DNA of 18,524 nucleotides. Origin: Halieaceae bacterium UBA4438 (GTDB lineage Bacteria > Pseudomonadota > Gammaproteobacteria > Pseudomonadales > Halieaceae). Under the pieces are notes generated by a model. It saw only the letters and a program-made list of their open reading frames with translations, was not told the DNA's origin and searched no databases. How positions within the stretch are numbered: the stretch's first letter is position 1; each line of letters begins with the position of its first letter. Position numbers and translations under genes: made by a program. This document shows, one piece after another, positions 7,003-14,023 of this stretch. The stretch covers positions 7,180 to 25,703 of the forward strand of contig DGPO01000049.1 in NCBI GenBank assembly GCA_002390485.1. Reading direction: 5' to 3'.

Positions 7003-8418
7003 ATGCGAGCAAAGAATCTCCTAATCAGTTTGGGTGTACTCACCGCAGTCGGGCTTTGGATTAATTGGGATATCGTTGAAACCAGCGCGCGCGATTCGAT
7101 CGCAAGTGCGGCGGGAAAAGCCGCTGTTGCCAACCTGTCTGGTGTTGTCGCAGGAAATAACACTCGAGGGCTCGCGGCCGCAGAACTGATCACGCTCCCT
7201 GTCGAGGTCGACGAGGTCAGTCACGGTATTTTTCGCGCCTCCGGCGTGAGCAACACCTTTGTCATCGTCACATCGGCGGGCAATGTTGTGTTCGACACGG
7301 GGCTTATTATTCAGGCAAGCGAGCAAATTCGAAAGCTCAAGGACGCCGTTGGTGATAACGAGCCAGCGAAAATTATCCTCAGTCACAGTCACGCAGATCA
7401 CGTGGGGGGCACACGGCTTTGGTCTCAGGGCGCAACACAACTCATTGCTCACAAAGCGTTTGAGGAAGAACAGCGCTATCTCACTGAGCTCAACCCCTAC
7501 CTTCATCGGCGTAACCGGACACTCTTTCCCTGGATTCCCGAAAACCCAAGCACCCTCCCGGGCCTGAATTTTCGGGGACTCACGCCGGACGTGCGTGTAG
7601 ACAACAATGCACCCTACCGATTCACCCTGGGCGAGCGTCGCTTTGAGGTCCACGGAATGCCGGGGGCCGAAGGCGCCGATAACGTTGTACTGTGGCTGCC
7701 CGACGAAAAAGTGCTGCTGGCCGGAGACTTTTTTGGGCCGCAATTTCCGCAATTCCCGAATATATTTACTATGCGAGGGGAAAAAACGCGCAAGCCCATT
7801 GAGTACATTGACTCGATCAATCGACTTCTCAAAATGGACATACAAACGCTGCTTCCGAGCCATCTAGAGCCTGTTCGTGGCGCTGCATTAATCCGAGACG
7901 GAATGCTACGAATCAGAGATGCCGTGCAATTCGTTCATGACCAAACCGTTGCAGGAATGAACGCGGGTCAATCGTTAGACGCGCTGATGACCGACATCAA
8001 CCTGCCCGAGCATCTCCTTTTGTCACAGTCACACGGAAAGGTCAGTTGGGCGGTGAAATCCATCTGGGAGTATTACGCCACCTGGTTTCACTTCGACCGA
8101 ACCAGCGAGCTGTATGCCACTCCTCAATCGGCAGTACTCGACGATTTAGCCGGCGTGATCGATATTGAAGCGGCGCTGGCGCTGATTCAACGCAAACTCG
8201 ACAGCGCCGATCCGGAGCAAGCGCTTTTGCTGCTGGAGCTGCTTGAAGGCGCCAACCCACTCCAGCAACTGCTAGGCCTGCGGCTTCAAGCCTTAGAGCA
8301 ACTCAAAGCGCGCGCCGCAATTACTGGCAACGATTACGAGCGCTATTGGCTCGAAAGTGAGCTAGAAAAATACGGGACATTTTACGAAAACCAATCAGAA
8401 CACCCACATGTGGACTAA
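7003..8418 (+). CDS. Metallo-beta-lactamase-fold alkylsulfatase homologue (SdsA/BDS1-like)
   Basis: This 471-residue protein has the architecture of type III Zn alkylsulfatases, which release sulfate from alkyl esters by C-O cleavage. An N-terminal hydrophobic segment (about 5-22) suggests export or anchoring. The metal site is H128-S-H130-A-D132-H133 followed by VGG, E223 in GAEG, D242 in LLAGD and H287 in SHLEP. The typical dimerisation-domain motif GKVSWAVKSIWEYYATWF runs from about 345 to 362 and is followed by FDRTSELY. It departs from the well-studied enzymes in two ways: it ends after the helical dimerisation domain, lacking the C-terminal SCP2-like domain of ~650-residue homologues, and it has Asp where they have Glu in the second metal loop. 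The ATG at 7003 is chosen over GTG 6994 because GGAG lies 8 bases before it. It might instead be another MBL hydrolase. Confidence 0.88.
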   Translation: MRAKNLLISLGVLTAVGLWINWDIVETSARDSIASAAGKAAVANLSGVVAGNNTRGLAAAELITLPVEVDEVSHGIFRASGVSNTFVIVTSAGNVVFDTGLIIQASEQIRKLKDAVGDNEPAKIILSHSHADHVGGTRLWSQGATQLIAHKAFEEEQRYLTELNPYLHRRNRTLFPWIPENPSTLPGLNFRGLTPDVRVDNNAPYRFTLGERRFEVHGMPGAEGADNVVLWLPDEKVLLAGDFFGPQFPQFPNIFTMRGEKTRKPIEYIDSINRLLKMDIQTLLPSHLEPVRGAALIRDGMLRIRDAVQFVHDQTVAGMNAGQSLDALMTDINLPEHLLLSQSHGKVSWAVKSIWEYYATWFHFDRTSELYATPQSAVLDDLAGVIDIEAALALIQRKLDSADPEQALLLLELLEGANPLQQLLGLRLQALEQLKARAAITGNDYERYWLESELEKYGTFYENQSEHPHVD

Positions 8419-8432
8419 GACAAGGCAACACC

Positions 8433-8491
8433 ACAAGTTGCTCTGACCCATAGTGTCCCCTATGTTTGATGTAACAACGCAAACAACTTGT
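8433..8491. repeat. Nested inverted repeats upstream of the amidohydrolase operon
   Basis: ACAAGTTG (8433-8440) and CAACTTGT (8484-8491) are exact 8-base inverted copies. Inside them CATAG and CTATG form a second small inverted pair around TGTCCC (about 8449-8464). The 89-bp gap between the alkylsulfatase homologue and the operon starting at 8508 thus has nested dyad symmetry. It could be an operator or an RNA structure. No poly-T follows, so it is not a standard terminator. Confidence 0.35.
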
Positions 8492-8507
8492 AACATATGA
8501 GGATGCT

Positions 8508-9725
8508 ATGACTGATCGCCTTACTGTCGTTTCCACTGACTGCCACGCAGGCCTACCTATTTCGCAATACAAGCCTTACGTCGACAGCAAGTATCACGAC
8601 TTCATCGATATGGCCGTCGACGTCCAAATCGACATGATGGACAAAGCCGAGCAACAGTTTTTGATCAAAGAGATCAACGACGAATGGCGCGCTCCTATTA
8701 AGCAGGAGTTGACCGGTGCCTGGGATTATAAAGAGCGTAGCAAGATGCTCGCCAGAGACGGCATTACCGCTGAAGTCATTTTCCCAGATGGGATTACCGA
8801 GCAAAACACCCCACCGTTTGGTGCCGGTCTGGGTTTATCACCCAAAGATGCTGTCCCCGAACTTCAATGGGCCGGTGCTATGGCGCACAATCGCTGGTTA
8901 TCAGAGTTGGTCGCTAACGACCCCAAAAGACACTTTGGCGTGGCTTCAATCCCCTTATTATTCGATGTCGCCCAAGCCGTCGATGCGGTTCGCTGGTGTC
9001 ATGAAAACGGTCTTAAGGGTGTCATGCTGCCAACGCTGTGGGGCGAGCACGCGGCCTACCATGACGTCAAATACGATCCGTTCTGGGAGGCCTGCCAAGA
9101 CCTCGGCATCGTCATACACTTCCATTCCGGTCCAGCGCCGCACAACGAATATTTTGGTCCCGCCTTTCCCAATGAGGACCGAAGTGCAGAGCTGCCTGGC
9201 GCCATGGGGGCCTACGTTTCTGAGGTCATGTTCTGGCTCTACCGACCCTTAACGTTCATGTTATGGGGCGGCGTATTTGAGCGCTTCCCTCGCCTTAAGG
9301 CCATGGTCGTCGAGGGTGGCACCATGTTCATGGTCCCTTCATGGCTCATGCTGTTAGACCACAACTACACCGACATTCAGTTCTCAGCAAAGCTTGGTGA
9401 TTTTCGATCGCACCTGTCCATGGCACCGAGTGAGTACTTTGCACGTAACTGCGGCATCGGCGCGTCATGTGTGCCCCGGCGCGATCTCGATATGAGAGAT
9501 CAAATTGGACTGAAGCAGATCATGTGGGGCAGTGACTTCCCGCACCCCGAGGGGACTTGGCCGAATACCGCGCAGTATTATCAGGACACCTTTAAAGGGT
9601 TTGATGTCGATGACGGTCGTCAAATTTTAGGCGGCAATGCTATTGAGTTTTACGGTTTAGACCGTCAATACCTGGATGGACTTGCGGCTGAGATTGGTCC
9701 GTCGAGCAGTATTTTTAACGGCTAA
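8508..9725 (+). CDS. Amidohydrolase family protein (PF04909, ACMSD/decarboxylase-like)
   Basis: This 405-residue TIM-barrel metal-dependent hydrolase of the amidohydrolase-2 type catalyses hydrolytic C-C cleavage or decarboxylation in aromatic and alicyclic catabolism. Metal-site motifs are D11-C-H13 at the N-terminal strand (the D-x-H variant rather than H-x-H), H204-F-H206 in IHFHSG, E269 at the end of a barrel strand (VVEGG), and D343 in MWGSDFPHPEGTWP. It is cytoplasmic, without a signal peptide. The ATG has a GAGGA element 4-5 bases upstream. It opens the eight-gene plus-strand operon that runs to 16573, with the Rieske oxygenase 31 bases downstream. Ring-cleavage or decarboxylation of a product of the operon's oxygenase is a plausible inference; the exact reaction is not determinable. 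Confidence 0.92.
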   Translation: MTDRLTVVSTDCHAGLPISQYKPYVDSKYHDFIDMAVDVQIDMMDKAEQQFLIKEINDEWRAPIKQELTGAWDYKERSKMLARDGITAEVIFPDGITEQNTPPFGAGLGLSPKDAVPELQWAGAMAHNRWLSELVANDPKRHFGVASIPLLFDVAQAVDAVRWCHENGLKGVMLPTLWGEHAAYHDVKYDPFWEACQDLGIVIHFHSGPAPHNEYFGPAFPNEDRSAELPGAMGAYVSEVMFWLYRPLTFMLWGGVFERFPRLKAMVVEGGTMFMVPSWLMLLDHNYTDIQFSAKLGDFRSHLSMAPSEYFARNCGIGASCVPRRDLDMRDQIGLKQIMWGSDFPHPEGTWPNTAQYYQDTFKGFDVDDGRQILGGNAIEFYGLDRQYLDGLAAEIGPSSSIFNG

Positions 9726-9756
9726 AAAACAATAACGACCCAGGGAGAATATTGAC

Positions 9757-10722
9757 ATGGAACTCATCGCAGTCTGCGACTCCAAAACTAACACAGCGCC
9801 TGACTTCCCTATCGGATGGTGGTCAGTGGCGCGAAGCCACGAACTTGAGGTGGGTGACGTAAAAGCGGTCACTGCACTGGACCGTGAGTTGGTCCTCTAT
9901 CGGACTGAGTCTGGCGACGCACGAGTCCACGACGCGTATTGTCCTCACTTGGGGGCGCACCTCGGTGTGAACGGTAAAGTGGTTGGCGAATCGATTCAAT
10001 GCCCTTTTCACGGCTGGCAATTCGGCGGCGATGGGAAGTGTCAGCACATTCCTTATTGCGAAACAATTCCGGCGCGTGCAAAGGTTCAAAACTGGCCCAC
10101 CAGTGAGGTCAACGGCGAGATCTACATGTGGTACCACCCAACGGGCGCCGCACCAGACAAAGAAGTGCCTGTGATCCCGCAGATTGGCGACGAAAACTGG
10201 ACCGAGCCCCGCCAAGTGGAGTTCAACATTCCAGTTCACATTCAAGATATCGCGGAAAATTCATGTGATCCGGAGCATTTTCAGTACGTGCACAAGCAAA
10301 ACCAGACTCCGCCCTCTTCCGTTAAGGTCGAGGACGATGGCGCCGTGCATTTACGCTCCGAAATAGAAGCTCAAGGCATGACTGGGGAGCTTCACGCCAC
10401 CATGTTCCAACCCGGTCTTGCCCGTGTTGTCACCAGCTATGGCCCGGGCGCTGAAATGATGGTTTACAACTCCGCACAGCCTATTTCAAAGGATGAAACG
10501 CTCCTGCGGTGGACCCTTATCGTGCGCAATGAAATAGCCGAGTTTGTGGGCGACCAAGTCATGGACGGCATTATTGAGGGACTGTCAGACGACTACCCGA
10601 TTTGGGAAAACAAAGTGCACCGCAAGCAGCCTATTTTCTGCAAAGGCGACGAGACGCTGGTGCTGTTCAGAAAATGGGTGCGCCAGTTTTACCTTCCCGA
10701 CAGCCCGCGAGGTCAACAATGA
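9757..10722 (+). CDS. Rieske non-heme iron oxygenase, alpha subunit (KshA-like)
   Basis: This 321-residue oxygenase component hydroxylates its substrate with O2 and two electrons from a reductase. The Rieske 2Fe-2S site is C62-P-H64 with 17 residues to C82-x2-H85 in CPFHGW. The catalytic domain has N168-S-C-D171-P-E-H174 and H179 (mononuclear Fe ligands H174/H179, bridging D171), with a likely third ligand D279 in SDDYPIW, which aligns with the carboxylate of 3-ketosteroid 9-alpha-hydroxylase KshA. The short length and this layout match the KshA-type single-component (alpha-only) group acting on steroids and related bulky substrates. The reductase partner is not in the window. The ATG has GGGAG about 9 bases upstream. 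Its TGA overlaps the next gene's ATG (ATGA), indicating translational coupling to the SDR. Confidence 0.94.
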   Translation: MELIAVCDSKTNTAPDFPIGWWSVARSHELEVGDVKAVTALDRELVLYRTESGDARVHDAYCPHLGAHLGVNGKVVGESIQCPFHGWQFGGDGKCQHIPYCETIPARAKVQNWPTSEVNGEIYMWYHPTGAAPDKEVPVIPQIGDENWTEPRQVEFNIPVHIQDIAENSCDPEHFQYVHKQNQTPPSSVKVEDDGAVHLRSEIEAQGMTGELHATMFQPGLARVVTSYGPGAEMMVYNSAQPISKDETLLRWTLIVRNEIAEFVGDQVMDGIIEGLSDDYPIWENKVHRKQPIFCKGDETLVLFRKWVRQFYLPDSPRGQQ

Positions 10723-11603
10723 GCGACAACTATTACAGTGGAAAAACAGCCATTATTACCGGTGGTGCCAGCGGCATTGGTCGATCAATAGCCTTTGGAT
10801 TGGGCCGTGCGGGCGCTAACGTTGTCGTTGGCGACGTCGATGCGACCGCCATGGAATCGATGGCGACGGACCTCAGTGCAGAAGGTATTTCGCACCGTAT
10901 TGAACGATGTGATGTGACCTCAACAGAGAGTCTTCAAGCGTTACTTGATACGAGCTTAGAGGCATTTTCACAGGTGGACCTGGTATTTGCTAATGCGGGC
11001 ATTGGCGCAGGCGAAGCGGGCCCTATCTGGGGTTTCTCTGAGAAGGATTGGCAGTGGTGCTTTAACGTCAACCTGTGGGGCGCGGTCAATAGCATCAGCG
11101 TGTTCATGCCCTACCTGATCACACGGCCTGATCGAACCCACATGATCATCACCGGCTCAGGTAATGGCGCCTACACCGTACTGCCTGATGTGCCTATTTA
11201 CACGGCCACAAAGGCGGCGGTTCATACCATTACAGAGAACCTACACTACCAAGTACAAATGGGTGGACTTCCGGTTGTTGTGAGTGCCCTCTTCCCCGGA
11301 CCGCACGTCGTTGAAACGGGTCTGTTTAATTCGGGACGTGTTCGACCTGAAGAATTCGATAAAGGGGTCATTGGCAACGAGACAGGTATCAACTCTGTCG
11401 AAGACATGAAACGCATGGCTGAAGAATTTGGCATCAATATCCAGACCACGCACCCCGATGAGGTTGCAGAGATGGCGCTTGCAGGCATTCCAAATGGTGA
11501 TTTTTGGTTGCTGGCGCACACGGACGAAAGTAAAGCCAAGATCCAGCGCCGCGCCGACATGATTATCAATAAGACTACGCCCGTACCAGAATCGGTCGGC
11601 TGA
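10719..11603 (+). CDS. SDR family oxidoreductase
   Basis: This 294-residue SDR has TGGASGIG (14-21), D39 after beta-2 (NAD preference), ANAG (91-94), S147 in ITGSGNG and Y161-x3-K165. The substrate loop after PGPHVVETGLF (193-203) is longer than usual (about 204-245), and the C-terminus is extended without the DGG end, suggesting a bulky substrate. The start is the ATG at 10719, overlapping the Rieske stop, with GAGG 6 bases upstream; the same frame is open back to 10602 inside the Rieske gene, but without a ribosome site. Coupled translation suggests that it oxidises the alcohol made by the Rieske enzyme, or a cis-diol/hydroxyketone intermediate. This is an inference. Confidence 0.93.
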   Translation: MSDNYYSGKTAIITGGASGIGRSIAFGLGRAGANVVVGDVDATAMESMATDLSAEGISHRIERCDVTSTESLQALLDTSLEAFSQVDLVFANAGIGAGEAGPIWGFSEKDWQWCFNVNLWGAVNSISVFMPYLITRPDRTHMIITGSGNGAYTVLPDVPIYTATKAAVHTITENLHYQVQMGGLPVVVSALFPGPHVVETGLFNSGRVRPEEFDKGVIGNETGINSVEDMKRMAEEFGINIQTTHPDEVAEMALAGIPNGDFWLLAHTDESKAKIQRRADMIINKTTPVPESVG

Positions 11604-11635
11604 CAATACGTTTATACCGCACAAGGAATAATAAT

Positions 11636-12409
11636 ATGAGTGAAGCACAAGCCCCTATGGGAAATACCGGCGACATCATCAACTGGCCCATGCTGAAGAT
11701 CCACTACCGAACTGACCCCGACGCGATTGCGGCGCTACTGCCACCTGGGTTCACTGTCGGTAAAGAGCCTAACGTCAATCTCACCGTGTATAACTTCCCG
11801 GTACCCGATGTCCCAGAGTACGGGGTCGTCACTACGGTTAACGCTGACTTTGACGGTGTGGAGGGTGAATACACCCTCGGCTATGGCATCGATCAGGAAT
11901 CGGCGATCTTTATATCGCAAGAGACGAATGGCCAACCCAAATACCCCTGCGTAATCGACTATCACAGGCTTGGGCCCATGGTTCACGCCAAGTGCACGCA
12001 CCAAGGCTATACCTTTCTTGAGTTTGATGGCATGAGCGAAGGCCCCTCTGATCCAGGCGATGAATTCGTGCAAAACGAATGGTGGATCAAGGTGTCGCGT
12101 GCGGTCAGCATGGGCGGTCCGGCCACCGGCTATGACTTCCCGCCGCATGTCGTCCACGTCGCCAGTAAATACGGTACCGCCTGGAAAGAAACAGTGAACG
12201 GTAAGCTCCTTTTACGCGACAGCCCTTGGGACCCGCTCGCCAGCAAACTGCCCATGCACGAGCAATTATCGGCCTACCTGTGGTGGCCAATTTTCCTAGA
12301 CCGTTCCATTACATTGTCAAAGCCCCTTGATCCAGATGCGTTCTTGCCTCACGCAGACACCATTTCCGGATCACGCTGGCCCGGCGTCAACGGTGCACCG
12401 GGTAAGTAA
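11636..12409 (+). CDS. Acetoacetate decarboxylase-like protein (ADC superfamily)
   Basis: This 257-residue protein has features of the acetoacetate decarboxylase fold, whose members use a Schiff-base Lys to decarboxylate beta-keto acids or do related aldol/dehydratase chemistry. The tell-tale segment is SQETNGQPKYP (94-104), matching the E-x-x-G-x-P-K active-site region; K102 is the candidate Schiff-base lysine. The N-terminus (MLKIHYRTDPDAIAALLPPG, about 19-38) matches the usual family opening, where a strand precedes the LP-x-G turn. It is cytoplasmic. The ATG has AAGGA 8 bases upstream. It is fourth from the 3'-proximal pair of DUF1214 genes, 32 bases after the SDR and 8 bases before the SnoaL-like gene. 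A beta-keto acid decarboxylation after SDR oxidation fits but is inferred. Confidence 0.8.
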   Translation: MSEAQAPMGNTGDIINWPMLKIHYRTDPDAIAALLPPGFTVGKEPNVNLTVYNFPVPDVPEYGVVTTVNADFDGVEGEYTLGYGIDQESAIFISQETNGQPKYPCVIDYHRLGPMVHAKCTHQGYTFLEFDGMSEGPSDPGDEFVQNEWWIKVSRAVSMGGPATGYDFPPHVVHVASKYGTAWKETVNGKLLLRDSPWDPLASKLPMHEQLSAYLWWPIFLDRSITLSKPLDPDAFLPHADTISGSRWPGVNGAPGK

Positions 12410-12417
12410 CGCGCGCG

Positions 12418-12927
12418 ATGACTCAAAAGGATGATCTGGCCTCAAGGGTTCAAGCCCTTGAGGACATTGAGGCCATAAAGCGTTTAAAGGCTCGCTGGTG
12501 GTTCGCCTGCGACACCCGCGACATCGCCGGTATGCGTGGCTGCTATGACGAAAGCGATTTTCTGATCGACTTTGGTTTTATTGGCGAGTTCACGGATATG
12601 GACGCCTTTATCGACGTCTTTGAGTCATTGGCCTGCCACCCGACGCATGTCGATATGCACCACGGCACCGCGCCTGAAATTGAAATGACGGGGCCCGACA
12701 CTGCAAAAGGTCGCTGGCGTATGCGTTTTCAATTGCTCGAAACAGCGCTAAAACAAGTGCAACTCATGAGCGGTTACTACGAAGATGAATATGCACGGGT
12801 TGAGGGCGAGTGGAAAATGCGCGTCTCAAAATACACGCTGATGTCTAATCTTTTCCTCTCCTCGGCTGAGGGTGTTGTTGCGATCGAACAGATCGGCAGC
12901 GCGCCCGGCCTGGTCACTGAGCAGTAA
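12418..12927 (+). CDS. SnoaL-like (NTF2-fold) protein
   Basis: This 169-residue protein has the layout of the SnoaL_4/NTF2-like superfamily: an N-terminal helix containing EDIEAIKRLKARWW (15-28), a C-Y-D/DF strand (42-53), a helix, the HVDMHHGTAPEIEM strand pair (77-90) with H77, H81 and H82 lining the cone-shaped pocket, and RWRMRF (99-104). Relatives include steroid delta-isomerase, scytalone dehydratase, ring-hydroxylating dioxygenase beta subunits and polyketide cyclases. The gene lies 8 bases after the ADC-like stop and has no clear ribosome site of its own, so it is probably translated by coupling. A role as isomerase/dehydratase or accessory to the Rieske oxygenase is plausible but not shown. 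Confidence 0.82.
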   Translation: MTQKDDLASRVQALEDIEAIKRLKARWWFACDTRDIAGMRGCYDESDFLIDFGFIGEFTDMDAFIDVFESLACHPTHVDMHHGTAPEIEMTGPDTAKGRWRMRFQLLETALKQVQLMSGYYEDEYARVEGEWKMRVSKYTLMSNLFLSSAEGVVAIEQIGSAPGLVTEQ

Positions 12928-12937
12928 GGATATTCGT

Positions 12938-14023
12938 ATGGCCGCTAATGATATGGCTGCCAAGTGGGATGCCTTCTGCGACACGCTGAAAGCCGCTGGG
13001 CAAGAACTGACGCAGGACCATGTACCCCAAGACGAGCAAAGTCAGGCTGAGGGCTTGCGATACCTCTCTAGGATGGCGCGTGCAGCACTTGAGTGGTACG
13101 TAGAGTTTAACGATGCGGCGTTTCCAGTGCTTTATCAACCAGCCCACGAGACCATCAAGCTAGGGGCCGATAACCCCGATAACGTCTACCAAAAAGCCGT
13201 TATAGACGGGCGCTTTGACTACCACCTAACCGGTAATCGCGGATCCATTGACTACATCAGCTTTGCAACAAGTAAAGGCAGTTATGCTGAAAACTTAAAG
13301 CAGATTGAAACGGGCTTCCTCGATAGTAATGCGCTTGATATGGATGCAGACGGTAACTTCGAGATAGTCTTGAGCGCCCGCAGGCAGTCGGGCAACTGGC
13401 TGCCAATGGACACCGAGTCGGAGTCTCTGCTGATCCGTCAAACCTTTCTAGACCGATCGGTTGAGATCCCTGCTGACATACAAATTCAACGGCTCGACCG
13501 CTCAGCCACTCCAGAGCCGCTGAGCTCAGAAAAGATCACAGCCGACTTCGACAAGGCCATGGCGTTTTATCGCAACACCATTGGTTTGTTCTCCCAGTGG
13601 AGCAAAGACATACGAAAAAATCCCAACAGCCTCCTCCTTTGGGATCAAGCTTTTTGCCAAGCCGTCGGTGGCGACCCTAATATCATCTACTATCACGGTC
13701 ATTTCCGACTGGCTTCAGATGAGGTGATGGTGATAACACTTCCCTCAATCCCTGATTGCCAAACTTGGAACCTGCAAGTTGATAACTACTGGATGGAGTC
13801 GCTCGACTACCGCTATCACAAGATCGCTATCAACCGGCATACTGCTCACGTCAATGCTGATGGTTCGGTCGATCTTCACATCGCCCAAAGGGATACAGGT
13901 CACGCCAATTGGCTCAACTCGGGCGGCCATATAGAGGGGACCCTCTGCTTCCGATGGGTCGGCTGCGAGAAGCCTACAAGCCCGGTCACCCGCGTTATCA
14001 AATACTCGGACGTCAGCGAGTGA
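12938..14023 (+). CDS. DUF1214-domain protein, soluble paralogue
   Basis: This 361-residue protein of unknown function has a C-terminal DUF1214-like region (about 277-350) with WNLQVDNYWMES, an NADGSVDLHIA strand (about 306-316) and GHANWLNSGGHIEGTLCFRW. No signal peptide or membrane segment is visible. The start is the ATG at 12938, with AAGGA 7 bases upstream and 10 bases after the SnoaL-like stop; the frame is open to 12872 inside that gene but without a ribosome site. Its TGA overlaps the GTG start of the next gene, a paralogue sharing W-x5-N-x-WM-x-S and an N-terminal domain block (KLGADNPDNVY here, FLGDSPDAVY there). Family members are often annotated only by the DUF; the position in a catabolic operon hints at a substrate-binding or unrecognised enzymatic role. 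Confidence 0.8.
   Translation: MAANDMAAKWDAFCDTLKAAGQELTQDHVPQDEQSQAEGLRYLSRMARAALEWYVEFNDAAFPVLYQPAHETIKLGADNPDNVYQKAVIDGRFDYHLTGNRGSIDYISFATSKGSYAENLKQIETGFLDSNALDMDADGNFEIVLSARRQSGNWLPMDTESESLLIRQTFLDRSVEIPADIQIQRLDRSATPEPLSSEKITADFDKAMAFYRNTIGLFSQWSKDIRKNPNSLLLWDQAFCQAVGGDPNIIYYHGHFRLASDEVMVITLPSIPDCQTWNLQVDNYWMESLDYRYHKIAINRHTAHVNADGSVDLHIAQRDTGHANWLNSGGHIEGTLCFRWVGCEKPTSPVTRVIKYSDVSE

Noticed and set aside
6924..7193. N-terminal extension of the type I sulfatase frame
   Set aside because: The frame is open to 7193 but runs through the start of the divergent alkylsulfatase gene, has no ribosome site, and puts a signal peptide in the middle of the protein.
7021..7863. 280-codon open frame antisense to the alkylsulfatase homologue
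   Set aside because: Its translation has no recognisable domain and the opposite strand carries clear catalytic motifs; it is a shadow frame.
8466..8496. TTGATG ... TGTAAC/TAACAT as a promoter for the amidohydrolase gene
   Set aside because: The transcription start would fall on or after the ribosome binding site, leaving no usable leader.
10602..10718. Longer start for the SDR gene inside the Rieske gene
   Set aside because: The ATG at 10719 has a good GAGG site and starts directly before the normal SDR N-terminus.
13909..14019. Longer start for the membrane-anchored DUF1214 gene
   Set aside because: The extra residues lie wholly inside the coding region of the preceding paralogue, and the GTG at 14020 gives a typical basic tail plus membrane helix.
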